Assembly (NCBI RefSeq): GCF_040939455.1
Contig: NC_134106.1
Coordinates: 74,593,001 to 74,657,000 of the forward strand
Length of the DNA stretch: 64,000 bases
From: Microcebus murinus
Lineage: Eukaryota > Chordata > Mammalia > Primates > Cheirogaleidae
Reading direction: 5' to 3'
Shown here: one piece after another, positions 23,038 through 34,690 of the stretch
Numbering within the stretch: position 1 is the stretch's first letter
How the letters are laid out: each line of letters opens with the position of its first letter
Position numbers and translations under genes: made by a program
The notes under the pieces: generated by a model
The model's database searches: none
What the model saw: only the letters and a program-made list of their open reading frames with translations
What the model was told of the DNA's origin: nothing

Positions 23038-23077
23038 AATATGTCCTGGTATGAGATATCTCATACCAGGACATATT
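23038..23077. repeat. perfect 40-bp palindrome
   Basis: Two 20-bp arms with no spacer, centred on AGATATCT at 23057/23058; each arm is the exact reverse complement of the other (outer ends AATATGTCC and GGACATATT). Base 23037 and base 23078 do not pair, so it ends sharply. It can fold into a hairpin or cruciform. I cannot link it to a transposon terminus. Confidence 0.97.
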
Positions 23078-25513
23078 AGAGGTCTGGGGACCCAGCATTA
23101 AAAAAAACAGACAGAGGTCACTGGTCTCATGGACTGACAGTTAACCTTAAATCCACAGTTTGTTTTTTTGTTTCGTAATTACATTTGCATTATTTTTTCT
23201 TATCTGAATGTTAACATTCAGCAGCTGCATTTGGAGCTGTGAGAAGGAGCCTGGAAGATATGGGGTGGAATCACCCCTCTACTCCCAACCTGGATTTTCC
23301 TGGGGGTGTCGTGGGGCTGCTGCTGCCTGCCTGGCCAAGCTACCGTGAGGAATGAAGGCGTCCATGTAGGCCAGGTGCCTGATCCTCAGGAGCCACTTGG
23401 TGAATTACTCATTCTGCATGAATAATGTATGACCGTTTTGCATTTTACAAATCAGCAAATGTGGTGCACATGAATCACATTGTTTCTGCTTTATCGACTA
23501 CCTAAAAAATCACTCCATTTCCCAAAGCAACAGTGCCCTTGTCTTTCTGCCCTGATGTTGCTCTCTTCTATTCCTCACCTGCTCACTCCCCCGACTCTGC
23601 ATCCTTAGATCAAAGGAAAAGACAAGCTTCTCCTTGGCACTCATGAGCCAGTGACTAGGAGAAGAGAAGCAAAGGATTAGATTTGGGGCAGGGGGCAGTG
23701 CAATTCTAGCAGTTAAGCCCTCACCAGCAAAGCAAAGCTTCTGTTTACCTATTTTAGCACAGAACGACTATTGTGAATTTTCTTGCTTTTATAGAGCTGT
23801 GGTGTGGACAGGCTGGCATTTTCACATTTGCATTTGCTGATTTAACATTGGAAAAGGTGTATGTGTTTAAAGCAATCAGAATGCGGGTAGTCTGGCCATG
23901 ATTACTGTATACAGCTAAAAACATTTCTTCCCATAAAGCTGGAGCCTGTCTGTGGGTGCCCTTGTCTGTGGAAAGCTTTCTGTAGCCTCGAACTGGTGTG
24001 GCTTAATTTGCTGCACGGGACGACATCCCCCAGTGCAGTTCTGCAGGCACCTGCTTCTGTGTGGGTAACTAGGGCTCCCGTCCCTATTCTATGCCAAACT
24101 GTTTCGAATGGAAAACAAGTTAAATCTTACTGCCACAATAGTTACTGCATTCACTTTGAATTGATAGGTCTTTTTTTGTTTGTTTGTTTGATTTACTTTA
24201 TTTTAAAGATGAAAGTAATATAAGCCCACATCTTAAAAAATGACAATCAGCAAAGCGCCAAGGAGGTAAAATCTCACATAATCCCACTCAGGCTTTGCAT
24301 TCTCAGCAGTTCTGTTTTGGGTTTCCTCAACGCTCTTGTCATTTCCCACCTTCTCCTGTTTCTTTACATCCAGGATTCTTCACTGGTTTCCTGAAAGTCT
24401 CTGGAATATTTTGATTTCTCTTAGGATGTTTTTGTTGTTGAAACTAAGGGAGGGGAGTGAGTCCTGGGCTTTCCCTTAGAGGTAAACTTTGGGCCAAGGC
24501 CATGTGGAATCTTCCCCAAACCTCAAGGAAAGCAGATCTTGTTCAAAACCAGTATTCAGGGCTGCTCCCAAGGGCAGAATAAGAAAAGGACAGGGCCTCT
24601 GGGGACAGGCCCACAATAGTAGTCAGAACCTCCCTCCACAAGGCAAGCCCTGATCTAAGTGCTGGGAGAGAATTTGCTCAATTCCCCAAGCAGGCGCTGT
24701 GAGTGCCCCGTTTGCAGATACCAGGGGGAGGTGTGAGGGTGGCTGAGCAGGTGGGGCTCCTGTTGTGGGCTTTGGCTAGCTAGGAAGATGCCCAGCCTGG
24801 TATTAGCCACTCTTGTGCAGTACCTGAGTGCCTGGCAAAGAGCATATGCTTAATCAATGGTTATTTAATGGGCAAATGTAAGGTGCTTTTAGGTATCAAT
24901 CAATAATTCATGGCATTGTAGGAAATGATCCTATTCCTGCAGAGGAAAGTCCCTATACCACCCCAGCCTTGCATGCCTGACTACTAAATCCTTCTTCTGG
25001 GATTCAGAAGTTTAGCTTGATTCTGTAGAAAAACAACAAACGTTGCCCATACCCATTGTGCACACACCCTCACATCTTAACTGTGCCTCTTTACTGATGG
25101 TTAGACTAGGGATGACCTTTTCCCCCATTTTTTAAAAAAATAATTTTTAATATTTTCCAAAATGTCATCAAAAAGTGTGTATTGCTTTTAATCCCATGAT
25201 AAATAAATTTAAAGTAAACCAAAAAGCCAAATATTTCACATTTTCTTTCTTGTATTGAGTCACAAAAATCCAATAAATGGTGTAGAAGAGCTGGGCCCTC
25301 AATGGTGGGGAGCACCTGCCCTGGGCCGCACATGCTATGTGACTTAGTGGTCGGAGGTGACTTCAGGGAAGAGCAGGTATATATTTTGTTTATGGCCATG
25401 TCCCCTCATCAGGTGAGCAGCTGGGAGCAGGACAGCAGGAAAGTCAGCGACACCAAAAGCAGGCGCAGGGATAACACCAGTCTGCTCCATTCATGCACGT
25501 TGGGTCACAACAG
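23078..25513. other. low-copy sequence
   Basis: Nothing strong. A poly-T/TTTG patch at 24171-24191 and a short stretch near 24200-24300 resemble the start of an old antisense LINE tail; a weak MIR-like patch lies near 24810-24860. Confidence 0.35.
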
Positions 25514-25514
25514 C

Positions 25515-25640
25515 TAACTTTATATGCCGACTCGAGTAGGGCACGGGGTGCCCAGATTAAACATTGCTTCTGGGTAGTCTGTGAGAGTGTGTGGATAATA
25601 AGTGTTGGAGAGCCTTATTGGATAATCTGCCCCTCTGAGA
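25515..25640 (+). repeat. ERVL/MLT2-like LTR fragment (tentative)
   Basis: 'taactttatatgccgactcg' followed by 'ggggtgcccagattaaacat' and 'ctgggtagtctgtgagagtg' parallels the first part of the element at 11103. Only the start is recognisable. Confidence 0.45.
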
Positions 25641-26204
25641 TTTGACTCTCTGGGGAAAAAAACAAACACATGCTCGCTAGATGTGAAATCCATCATGCTT
25701 TGTTAAAATCTGGCCCAGAAGAAGGTCTGAGCCTTACAAACAGGTCCAGTACGGATGGCAAGTCCTGCATTTATTTACTTGACGATGGTGTCTTTGCACA
25801 GCTCTGTCAGAAGTGAAAACACTCTGAGGCCGGGGGTGCTGTTTCTAATATTCTTGGTGCCAGAGGAAATTTGCTTCCTTCTGGGGCAACTACATGGGAG
25901 TAGGGGTAGGAGTGGGGAAGTTGAGGCAGGAGAGGGATGTATTCCTGCTCCAAGGTCGGCTTCTGGGAGCAAGAGACGTGCTTATGGTGGCCGGTGGCAC
26001 AAAGCAGGACCAGCTGTGAGGCAGAGGGGGGTGGGAGCCGTGGGGGCGTGTGAAACCAGTGCCCTTCTCTTTGGGACGAAGCTCGCAGCTCCAGCCAGTG
26101 CTGCCCTGAGAACATGAGGGCCCACTGCTGCCAGATTTTCTCATCTTTTTTTTCTAAGAGAAGCTGGAATCTGATTTTTTTAAAAAACACAAAAACACTT
26201 ATTT
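25641..26204. other. low-copy sequence, nothing assigned
   Basis: Overlapping open frames on both strands at about 25755-26190 have no splice or motif support. Confidence 0.4.
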
Positions 26205-26320
26205 TTAAATGTTTGACAACTCCTTACTTTTAAAAATTTATAATACTGTGCAGGTCAAATAAACACATTTGGAAATAGTATCTGGCTCCCAGATAGCTGG
26301 TTTGCCTTCTCTGTTCTATC
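26205..26320 (+). repeat. MER5-like (hAT/Charlie) fragment
   Basis: 'tttataatactgtgcaggtc' and 'aaataaacacatttgg' followed by 'ctggctcccagatagctgg' and 'tttgcc' resemble part of MER5. Short and diverged. Confidence 0.5.
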
Positions 26321-26853
26321 TAATAAAGGATTTCCAGTCTCCAAGTGAACACACAGAAAAAATGTTGGGGTGCCTGTGTCTATAGAGGACTTGTATAGTG
26401 AAGACCCGTTTCCCCCACTGGCAAACTTTTAAGAATCTGTGGGGGAAGAGTCCTGATCCGAGATGGTTCTGGTGGGTTGGGATGTGCAGGGGCCCTTTTC
26501 CAGAGCCAGGAAGCGGTGCGTGTTCAGACCCACCCCTGGTCGTGGGGTAAGGGGCCTTGGATTCTAACCATCCCCCATGCTGACCATCACACCTGCCCCA
26601 ACGCCCGCCTGTTTATTACCTGTGAGATGAGAGAGCAGGATTGGGTTGGGGATTTTAAAGTGAGTGAGTCAGTGTGTGTCTGTGTTTAATACTCTTACTC
26701 AAAACTACTCAAAAATTAAAGAAAAAAAAAGCCCAGAGAATGAAGCAGATAAGGGAAGAGCTTCTGCATTTAGGGGTGGGGTCGCAGCCCCACACTTCCG
26801 TGTCCCCCCGGCCCTGGGTGGGGGGTTGCCAATCCCTGGCCTGTCTTTTCCAG
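26321..26853. other. low-copy sequence (inferred intron)
   Basis: Sequence upstream of the exon candidate. The final part, CCTGTCTTTTCCAG, forms a reasonable acceptor. The open frame continues upstream to about 26674 but loses protein-like character there, as expected for intron. Confidence 0.45.
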
Positions 26854-27040
26854 ATCCTACACGTTGAGTCTATTTTTCTTTATGATCCTCTAAGAGCCAA
26901 ACTTCTGGGGACACGAATTTGGTCAGATGCCTTTAACGAGGAGGATTTGGCCAGAGCAGATTCTCACTTAAAAAGTATAGTGGAAAATCCAGACCCCGAG
27001 GCAAATCACGCTCCAAAACATAAAGCATATTTTTTTGCTG
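26854..27040 (+). CDS. internal exon of an unidentified protein-coding gene
   Basis: The best coding signal in the window. A 187-bp segment lies between the acceptor CTGTCTTTTCCAG (to 26853) and the strong donor GCTG|GTGAGT (from 27041). In the frame continuing from the acceptor it is open throughout, starts in phase 0 (ILHVESIFLYDPLRAKLLG) and ends in phase 1 after KHKAYFFA plus one base. The peptide has a balanced, soluble-protein composition, with an acidic/helical middle (SDAFNEEDLARADSHLKSI) and a Pro/Asn/His-rich stretch (ENPDPEANHAPKHK). Outside the splice sites the frame becomes unlike protein. I see no membrane segment or catalytic motif and cannot name the family. A spliced processed copy is unlikely because both splice sites are present. 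It could be an alternative or decayed exon; flanking exons are not recognised with confidence. Confidence 0.62.
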
Positions 27041-28749
27041 GTGAGTTAGGACTTTCACTGCTAAGAGAAGCCATAAAGCCTGAAGGACTCTTCAGAAACA
27101 GGAGGTGCTGTCTTGAGGGAGGCATGAGTCCAGGCCCTGCTTGGCTACCATTAGTCGCAGTGTCAGTCTGTAGGATGTTGACGACAGAGAAAACGAGATG
27201 GATTTTGTCCCACCTGGCGCGAGGGGCCCGGGGGAGTGATGGTTATGTTCTGTCTCGTTCCTCCTGCCGTGCGTCTGCCTTTCACAAAAACAGCGGCCAC
27301 CAACGATGGTGTGAGACGTGGAGGCTGGACTTTGGAAGGAGGGGAAGAACTGGCAGAGGGAGACGGTGTTCAGAGTGGCTTATGCAGTGTCCCCAGGTGG
27401 AGTCCTCACAGGTGCACTGCTGTTACTCAGTGACACCCATGTCTGTGGAAGTACAGTCCGGGCAAGAGCCTCTGCACGGTTGTCGCAGCGGTGGTAACAC
27501 CTCTCTCAAGCTGTAAATGGACTCGCTTATCAGGGTCCTCAGAATGACCCTTTGCATAAATAATTTGACAGGTGTCGCAGATGAGGACCCCAGGATCACA
27601 GAGCAGCAGAAGGGGCAGGGATTGGAGCCTGCGCCCTGCCTGTTACCCAGGCCTCGCCCAAAGCGTTGATGTTCTTGAGAAGCCAATTCCCGCCTCTCCC
27701 GCTGGTCTGCAGGATTCGGGGAGGGCCGTTGGCATCCTCGCAGGAAGCACTGCCTGTGGAACCCTTGCTTCCTGGGGGCGAACACAGAGACGCGGCGTGG
27801 CAGAGGCGGCCTCCAGGGTCGCTGCCGCCTGCGGTTCACCACGGAGGCCACCCTGCCTTTGCCGCTGGTTCTAGGAGGAGCCACGGGTTGCTCCACTGCT
27901 GGCTGAGGTGTGGAGAGGGTCCTGGTCCCTCCTCGCAGTTTCCCCTTCGTGGCAGATTCTGGGTTGACTCAGGAGCTGAGTGAGCGGCTGTGAGCACTCA
28001 GGGAGGCCTGACTGCCTGGCCGCAGAGGCGACCATGAGGGCAGCCGGGTTCTCTAGCACCAGAGCCTGGGCGAAGGAGAGCCGGGTGCGGGTGGGGAGAG
28101 GGCCTGGACTGCTGGGGGATCCTGGGCCCCACGGTCTGGCTGGGATGTGGGGAAAGGAAGAGCCTCTGGACAGGGAGAGAAGGGGCTTCCTAGGGCAGGG
28201 GTGGAAAACCAGGGGGCAGCAGGGCTGGGGCCCGGGTGGATACCGCTAGTCCCATCCAGCAGCTTGTGTCTGCGATTCAAAGCTGGTCCCGGTTTAAACC
28301 TCAGATGCTGCTCTCGGGCCAAAAACACATAATGGTTTTCACAAATGAAATACAGTGAGGCTTAGGCATCATTATCCTCAAGAAGAGACATTTGTTTTTC
28401 CCCCTCCATCTTTTCTTCAGTCACCCTCTCCAAATCACAGTGAACATCATTTCAGTCCCCGGCTTTGCATGGATGTTACGTGCATTGGCAGGAAGTACAG
28501 TGTGGGTCACATCTATCCACAACATCTGAGTCTCCGGCCCTGAGATTTTTTTTTCTTTTGGCAGAGTGCACGTCACACGCAGGAGAGCTCTAGCGGGGCC
28601 ACAGCGTTTCCGAGTGGAGGTAGGCCTTGGAGGCGACCTCCGCAGGTCCTTTGTTTTATAGAAGAGCCCAGGAGGACGGGCAGAGCGGGGCAACAGGTAA
28701 GGCCACACAGGCAGCTGCTGGCGCAGACAGGCCAAGGGGGTGGAGTGAG
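27041..28749. other. low-copy, partly GC-rich sequence (inferred intron)
   Basis: GC-rich patches at about 27770-27860 and 28020-28260 give overlapping open frames on both strands without splice support. At about 27530-27670 'agatgaggaccccaggatca' and following text hint at a degraded antisense MIR. Confidence 0.4.
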
Positions 28750-28900
28750 GACCCCGACTGGCTGTGCCGTCCACTAGTTGTGTCACCTTGGGGAAACCAT
28801 CTAGCCTCTCTAAAGCCCGCTTCTCCCAAGTGCGACATGGGAATAATAATGCCATCTACGCTAGCATTTTGGGAGAATTAAATGAGTAGAAGCATGTTCA
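28750..28900 (+). repeat. MIR SINE, sense
   Basis: 'agttgtgtcaccttggggaa', 'ctctctaaagcc' and 'gacatgggaataataatgcc' then 'gagaattaaatgag' is the sense MIR order. Confidence 0.85.
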
Positions 28901-29519
28901 ATCCTTTTTATTCATTCAAACCCTGAGTTATTCCTATTTGTGGGGTTATGATTTAATTAAATATTTATTGGGCCCATACTACACACCCAGTAATTAGGTC
29001 AAACTTGTGATAAATTGCCAGCCTTATCTGGACTCCCTGGAGAGCCGCAGGCTCCGCGCGGAGGCAGTGGTTGGAGAGATGGCAGTGCTGTGGCTCCGAG
29101 TGTCCAGGGTGGGAGAGCGGACTAGAGCTCAGGGTCCAGGAGGCGCTGGGGAAGGAGGCGGGGAAGGAGTGATCCTCGCTGCAGGAGAGCCAGGAAAAGG
29201 GAGCTGGGCATGAAAGCAGGAGAGAGATTTGGGGTGGAGGAGGTGGTCAGGGGTCGGCGGAGTGAGTGGGGTCTGGGATTTTCTACCCACCGACTTTAAC
29301 CCCATCAACCTCATCAAGGGGAGTGTTAGTAGGAAGGGGCCTGGGAGAGGGGGGAGTAGCTGGAGAGAGACATGGCTCCTGCTGCTCATGCCATCGGGTC
29401 AAGATCTGTTGTTACCCCAGGGGAACCAGGCAGGGTGGGGCTCGCCTGGGAGCTTATGCCCTTGACAGACACCCGGGGGTAGGAAGCCCCAGGCAGGGCG
29501 CCCATGGAGGTGGCTTTGT
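28901..29519. other. low-copy sequence, nothing assigned
   Basis: No exon or repeat supported, apart from a possible MIR tail at about 28945-28995 (ATTTATTGGGCCCATACTAC). Confidence 0.4.
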
Positions 29520-29725
29520 ATACTCAGGGGTGAGGAGCCTGGCTCTGCTGGTCACTTGCTATGTGGCCCAGAGGAATCTCTTTGGCTTCTTCGAGGCCCG
29601 GTCTCCTCATCTGTAAAGTGGGTCACTAATAGCACGGGTCTCATAGGATGTTGAAGGGCCCCAATGGGGAAATACATGCAAATAAGTTAGGCCCATGCAG
29701 AATAAATGTCTAACCGATGCTTGCT
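29520..29725 (+). repeat. MIR SINE, sense
   Basis: 'gtcacttgctatgtggccca', 'tctcctcatctgtaaagtgg' and 'catgcagaataaatgtc' follow the sense MIR. Confidence 0.85.
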
Positions 29726-31362
29726 CTTTTTCTTGAGGCTTCAGTTTTCATATTAAAAAGGAAGATGGCAACAACTTTCTGCTCTGGAAAGAAAAAGAAA
29801 GAGGACAACGTGTGTGAAAGTAATTTGGAAATGTAAACGTGCAACGTAGTGTTATCGTTGGAGGAGCGTGCGGCTCACTTTTGTTGAGGAGGTCGAGGGG
29901 GCAGGAGGGACGGGGGGAATTTTATGTGTCGACTTAGGAGAACAAGATAGAGGATCACATGCTGGGTTTCAAAAGGAGAAATGGTCTTAAATAAAACTGT
30001 GTGTTTTCCCAACAGATTTGTGGAAAGAACATAAAATCCCCCATTATTGGCCTCTCGTTTAATGAAAGAAAGGGAAACTTGATTTAAAGGGCCTGCCGAC
30101 CAGATCAACAGCATGTGGAGGGCGGGAGGGAACCAGCCGGGGGAAACTGAACTTCCCAAACGGAGAACAGGCTCCGGGAGTTCATCAAACCTTTGCGAAA
30201 CCGTTATTGTAGCGCCTTCGCCTGGGCACACGCTGCCCCGTGGAGAGTCACACCATCACATTATTGATGACATTTCAAAATGTCCAAAATTTGAGCATGA
30301 AGCTTTATGCCGGCTTTGAGAACACTTTTTATTCTGGCAGATAACTGCCTTTTGAGTTTCTTGCTGTGTATTTCAACCCCCAACAGGCTAGATGGTCTGC
30401 CCCTCAGTAATGAAACTGCCTGGTTAAGGGCCCTCTCGGTGCTCTCTTAACAATCTGGTCCCACGTGGAACACAGCCGGGAAGCACCTGAGCTGGAGAAG
30501 GGGCGTGCTGGTGGTTACTGTACGGGAAGACAGGCATGTGACCAGAGGAGCTGGTGAGGGACACAGGCGGGCTTCCTTCCTCCAGGGGCTGGAGGCGGGA
30601 AGAGCATGTCCATTCTAGTGCACATTCTCTGCCGCCAGCTGGGTGTCCTGCATGCAAGTGAGTTCTGATGTTCACTGCCCAGAGTTAGCGCAGGCAGACC
30701 ACAGAATGAGGGGCTCAGCTCCCCAAGGCTGCCCCCACCTCAGACATCACCGGTTGCAAGTCCTGAGGTCCCAGGCTACTCACACTTCTGTCTGACGTGG
30801 CTACGAATTTGAGGGTTCCCATGACCTCCCTTTCGGCTCGCTGACTTGCTGTAACAGAATGACTGACAGAGCTCAGGAATGTGCTGTGCTGAGCAGCCCG
30901 ATGAATGGACACACAGGGCGGCATGGTCTGGGGCAGGGGCGGGGTGGGGGGAGTGGCAGGTGTAGGAGCTGCTGTCCTGCTGGAGTCGGGGTGCTCCACC
31001 CTCCCAGCACCCCAATATGTTCACCTACTAGGAAGTCCCCAAGCCTCATTGTTGCAGTTTTTGTCTGGGCTTTCGTTTCGTAGGTATGCTTGATGAGATC
31101 ACTGGCTGTGTCACTGAACTCACTTCAGCTCTCTCTACTCTTTGGGGATCAGGGCTGGAAGTTCCAATTCCCTAATCACATGCCTGGTCTTTCTGACGGG
31201 GCCAGCCTCTCCCCTGATGCAATCTATGGGCCACCTTGGGAGCATACTCTCAGATATGAGTTACACAAAGGGGGGCTCTTTACAAATAACAAGAGACACG
31301 CCTATCGCTTAGGAAATTTCAAGGATTTTTGAAGCTCTGTACCAGAAACCTGGAGCAAAGAC
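29726..31362. other. low-copy sequence
   Basis: Mostly unassigned. From about 31085 to 31362 the text ('ttgatgagatcactggctg', 'ggaagttccaattccctaatc', 'aggaaatttcaaggattttt') looks like an old interspersed repeat, possibly an LTR, that I cannot name. Confidence 0.35.
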
Positions 31363-31376
31363 CATTATGCATTTTT

Positions 31377-31704
<328 letters not shown>

Positions 31705-31718
31705 CATTATGCATTTTT

Positions 31719-32479
31719 ATTAAACCAAAGTATGGGTTTGTGGCTGGCAGAGTCCTGGATTCAGATCCTGGCTCCTCCTTGCTGGGCAAGGCTGTGCCCG
31801 CTCAGAACCTGGTGTTCTCTATTAGTAAGATGAGGATACTGACGGGAAGGTCGTTGTTCACATATGACGGACAAGGCCTGCAAAGGCTTGCTGCGTCACC
31901 CGGCACTGCGGGAGGTGGAGAAGGGGCAGGATTCAGGGTGGCGGAGGTGCTGCAGGTGAGGGGTAGGGACTGAGGAACACCACAGTCCTGACACGTCCCG
32001 TCCTATAAGTTCCTAATGGGTAAGGTTAGGACAAATAGCTTGGGCAGCACTGGAATTTGTTGTCTTGAGAGAAGGTCTTGTTTGAAAATCCGAATAGTTT
32101 GGAACTTGACGAGGATGACGGTCACTTGCACTAGGACTGAGCCCTAATTGGCTATAGAGAAAATGAGGGCATGTTGGGGGCTACTCCCCCAGTCTGAGAG
32201 GAAAGGCCAGGTCCCTTTCCAATAGCCGCACGTCCAGGACTGTGAGTGGCACGTCCTGGTCTGAGTAGCCATGAGCTGGACCTTGGTGGCCTTTCTTAGG
32301 TGATGATAATTGTCTTTATTACACTCTTTGTTTCTCAGGAGGAGAAATGAGCTGTGAAAACACTTTGCCATATTTCCATCTTAGGAACTTTGTTGGTAAC
32401 GGTGATCAGATGTATGCCTTGGATATAAAATGCATGTAAAGCCAAACCAGGTTTTCTCTGGCTTTGTTCTAACCTGGGC
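31719..32479. other. low-copy sequence, nothing assigned
   Basis: No exon or repeat supported. Confidence 0.4.
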
Positions 32480-32735
32480 AGTTTTACTGCTGAGACCTTT
32501 GGTGTAGGACCCCCAGGGCTGTCAACAGTGAGGCAGAGTAACAGGCCTTAGGCAGCTTGGTCAGCAGAGAGAGCGCTGGGCGTAAGGAGATAGGACTTCT
32601 ACCCCCACTGTGCCTGTACGTGTCTGAGTACCCTTGGAAAACTATTTCCAATTTCTGGGCCTTGGTTTCCTTATTATGAAATGAAAGGATCCAACCAGAT
32701 GACATTTTTTCCCTCAGCTCTCACTGTCTACAGCA
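32480..32735 (+). repeat. MIR SINE, sense
   Basis: 'gagcgctgggcgtaaggaga', 'gagtacccttggaaaactat' and 'ctgggccttggtttccttat' follow the sense MIR order. Confidence 0.7.
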
Positions 32736-32764
32736 TGGATGATCCTACTACCACCCCCACCACT

Positions 32765-32975
32765 GGGGCTGTTTATTGAGCATTTACTACACGCCGGGCC
32801 CTGCATTAACACTTTCCACCCCCACATCTCATTTCCCCTCCCAGGAAGTAGGACCTTTGTCATTCTTATGGCAGGGTGAGAAAACTGAGGCTCAGAGGTT
32901 GAGCAACCTTTTTAGGGTCTCAGCTAGTCCCTTGGGATCTGGGTTGGAATCTAGTTGTGCCTGAGTCCACTGAGA
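32765..32975 (-). repeat. MIR SINE, antisense
   Basis: 'tttattgagcatttactaca', 'ccctgcattaacactttcc' and 'aaaactgaggctcagaggtt' follow the antisense MIR order. It forms an inverted pair with the MIR just upstream. Confidence 0.85.
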
Positions 32976-34479
32976 CAACCAGCTAAGAGAGAGTTAAGGG
33001 GAACTGGCTTCATTAACAACTGAAGACTGGTAGAGAGAAGCCCCAGTGGAAATGTCACAGTGGATATGGTGTAAGATATCTGGAAAGCTGTGGGGTGGGG
33101 GGAAAGAGAGAGAAAAACGAGAGAGGGAGGAACCCCCAGTTTCCTGGGTAAGAGACATACATCCTCTGCCCTGGCTCCGGGCTAGCCCTCCATGGGTGTC
33201 TTGGTGACTTTCGGCCCAGGAGTGAGGAATGATCCCGTGGTAACTAGGTGACTGAAGTGGGTGATGACACTCCACAGTGAAGAAACCTCTTAGACCTTTG
33301 TTTGCTCTATGGCTGGTAATAAAATAAAGAAGCCTTCAAACAAGGTGACACAGAACAGAAGTAAGAACCACGGCAAGGCCATCCTAAGACAGGCAGAGCG
33401 GTTTGCGTGTCGTGCCGTGGGAGGCTGGAGCACCAGCGATTGCTAACCTGCACCGGCTTATCCGCCCTCGGAGTTATCTGGAGGGCAGGAGGGAGGACAG
33501 GGAGCGGGGAATCGAAACCATTTGGTCTTGGGGCTGAGACTGTGCTTTGTAGATCTGGCAAAGACTTTTTTCAGTCATTACTTTGATTAACCCTTGTGGT
33601 TGGTGGTGGCTCCAAAATTAAAAAATGAAAACAATAGGTTCCCAGAGCAAGACTGCTGTGAGAGTGATTTATCCACAGCACTGTCAATGGGCATCAACAG
33701 AAGGAGGGGAACCACTCAGCTAGAATTTTTTTTTTTAAAAAGAAATCTGATCTTTAATAAAATTTGTAAACCTCTTCACTAACTAAAGACCTCTGGGAGT
33801 GAGCGGCTTGAAAAATTCTTTTAAAAGTCTTGCCAGTTGCATTCTTGGATTTTCTTTTTTCTCTTCTGATTTTACAAAGCCTTAACGGTCTTTATATTTT
33901 GTAACATATATTGATCAGATTTGGGTAGAAAACTCAAAACTGTTCCCTCAGGTTGACTTTCTGCAAAATGAAACGTTTGCATACCTAAAGTTGAAAGAAG
34001 AGTGATGATATTTCAGAGAAAAACCCAATGACAAATGAAAGGTCCCAGGTTGACAGCCGATGTCCAGCGAGGAGGAAGCGGAGCAGACACTGCCCGTGCA
34101 GGGACGCGTGTGGACAGTGGGCTGCGCTGGAAATTAAGCAGAGTGGAGAGGTCTGAGGCTTGTCACTGCGGGTGCTGGGCTGGTTTAGCAGAGAGCACAG
34201 CTGTGTGTGTTCTGAGCACTATGTTCTTTATCATTAAGCTGAAGAATTAGCTGTGCCTGTATGTCAAAGAATCACCGACACGTCATTGTTGAACTGAAAC
34301 AAATCCCTGAGCTCTGGTTTCCCTTTTTGGAGGTGGTGGGAGAGGAGGGCGGGAGGGGGCTGGGGTGAGTTGGTGCAGGGCTATGGTATAGGGAGAAGCA
34401 TCCCTGGGCAGGTCCCCTCCCACAGCAGGTCCCCTCCTGCTGCTGTTTCCCGGCTATTTCCTGCTGAAATGTATGACCG
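32976..34479. other. low-copy sequence, nothing assigned
   Basis: No exon or repeat supported. AT-rich patch at about 33720-33990. Confidence 0.4.
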
Positions 34480-34690
34480 GTGCCTGTGCCAGTCACTGAG
34501 CTCGGCTCTGTGTGCCAATTTATTTAAATCTCCCTACTGCCCAGTGAACAGGTCTATTTAGCCTGGGGTTGCAAATGAGGGAAGTGAGGTTCAGAAAGGC
34601 TGAGCAGCCTCTTTGGGGTCCCCTCAGCAGGTGAGCAGTGAAGTTAGGATGAGGTTCAGGTGGTCTCTCTATTCCCCTGCTGCTGGTCGG
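34480..34690 (-). repeat. MIR SINE, antisense
   Basis: 'gtgccagtcactgagctcgg', 'gtgaacaggtctatttagcc' and 'gaagtgaggttcagaaaggc' follow the antisense MIR order. Confidence 0.75.

Noticed and set aside
26674..27516. 280-codon open frame around the exon candidate taken as one coding unit
   Set aside because: Only the part between the splice sites (26854-27040) looks like protein; the flanks read as open intron.
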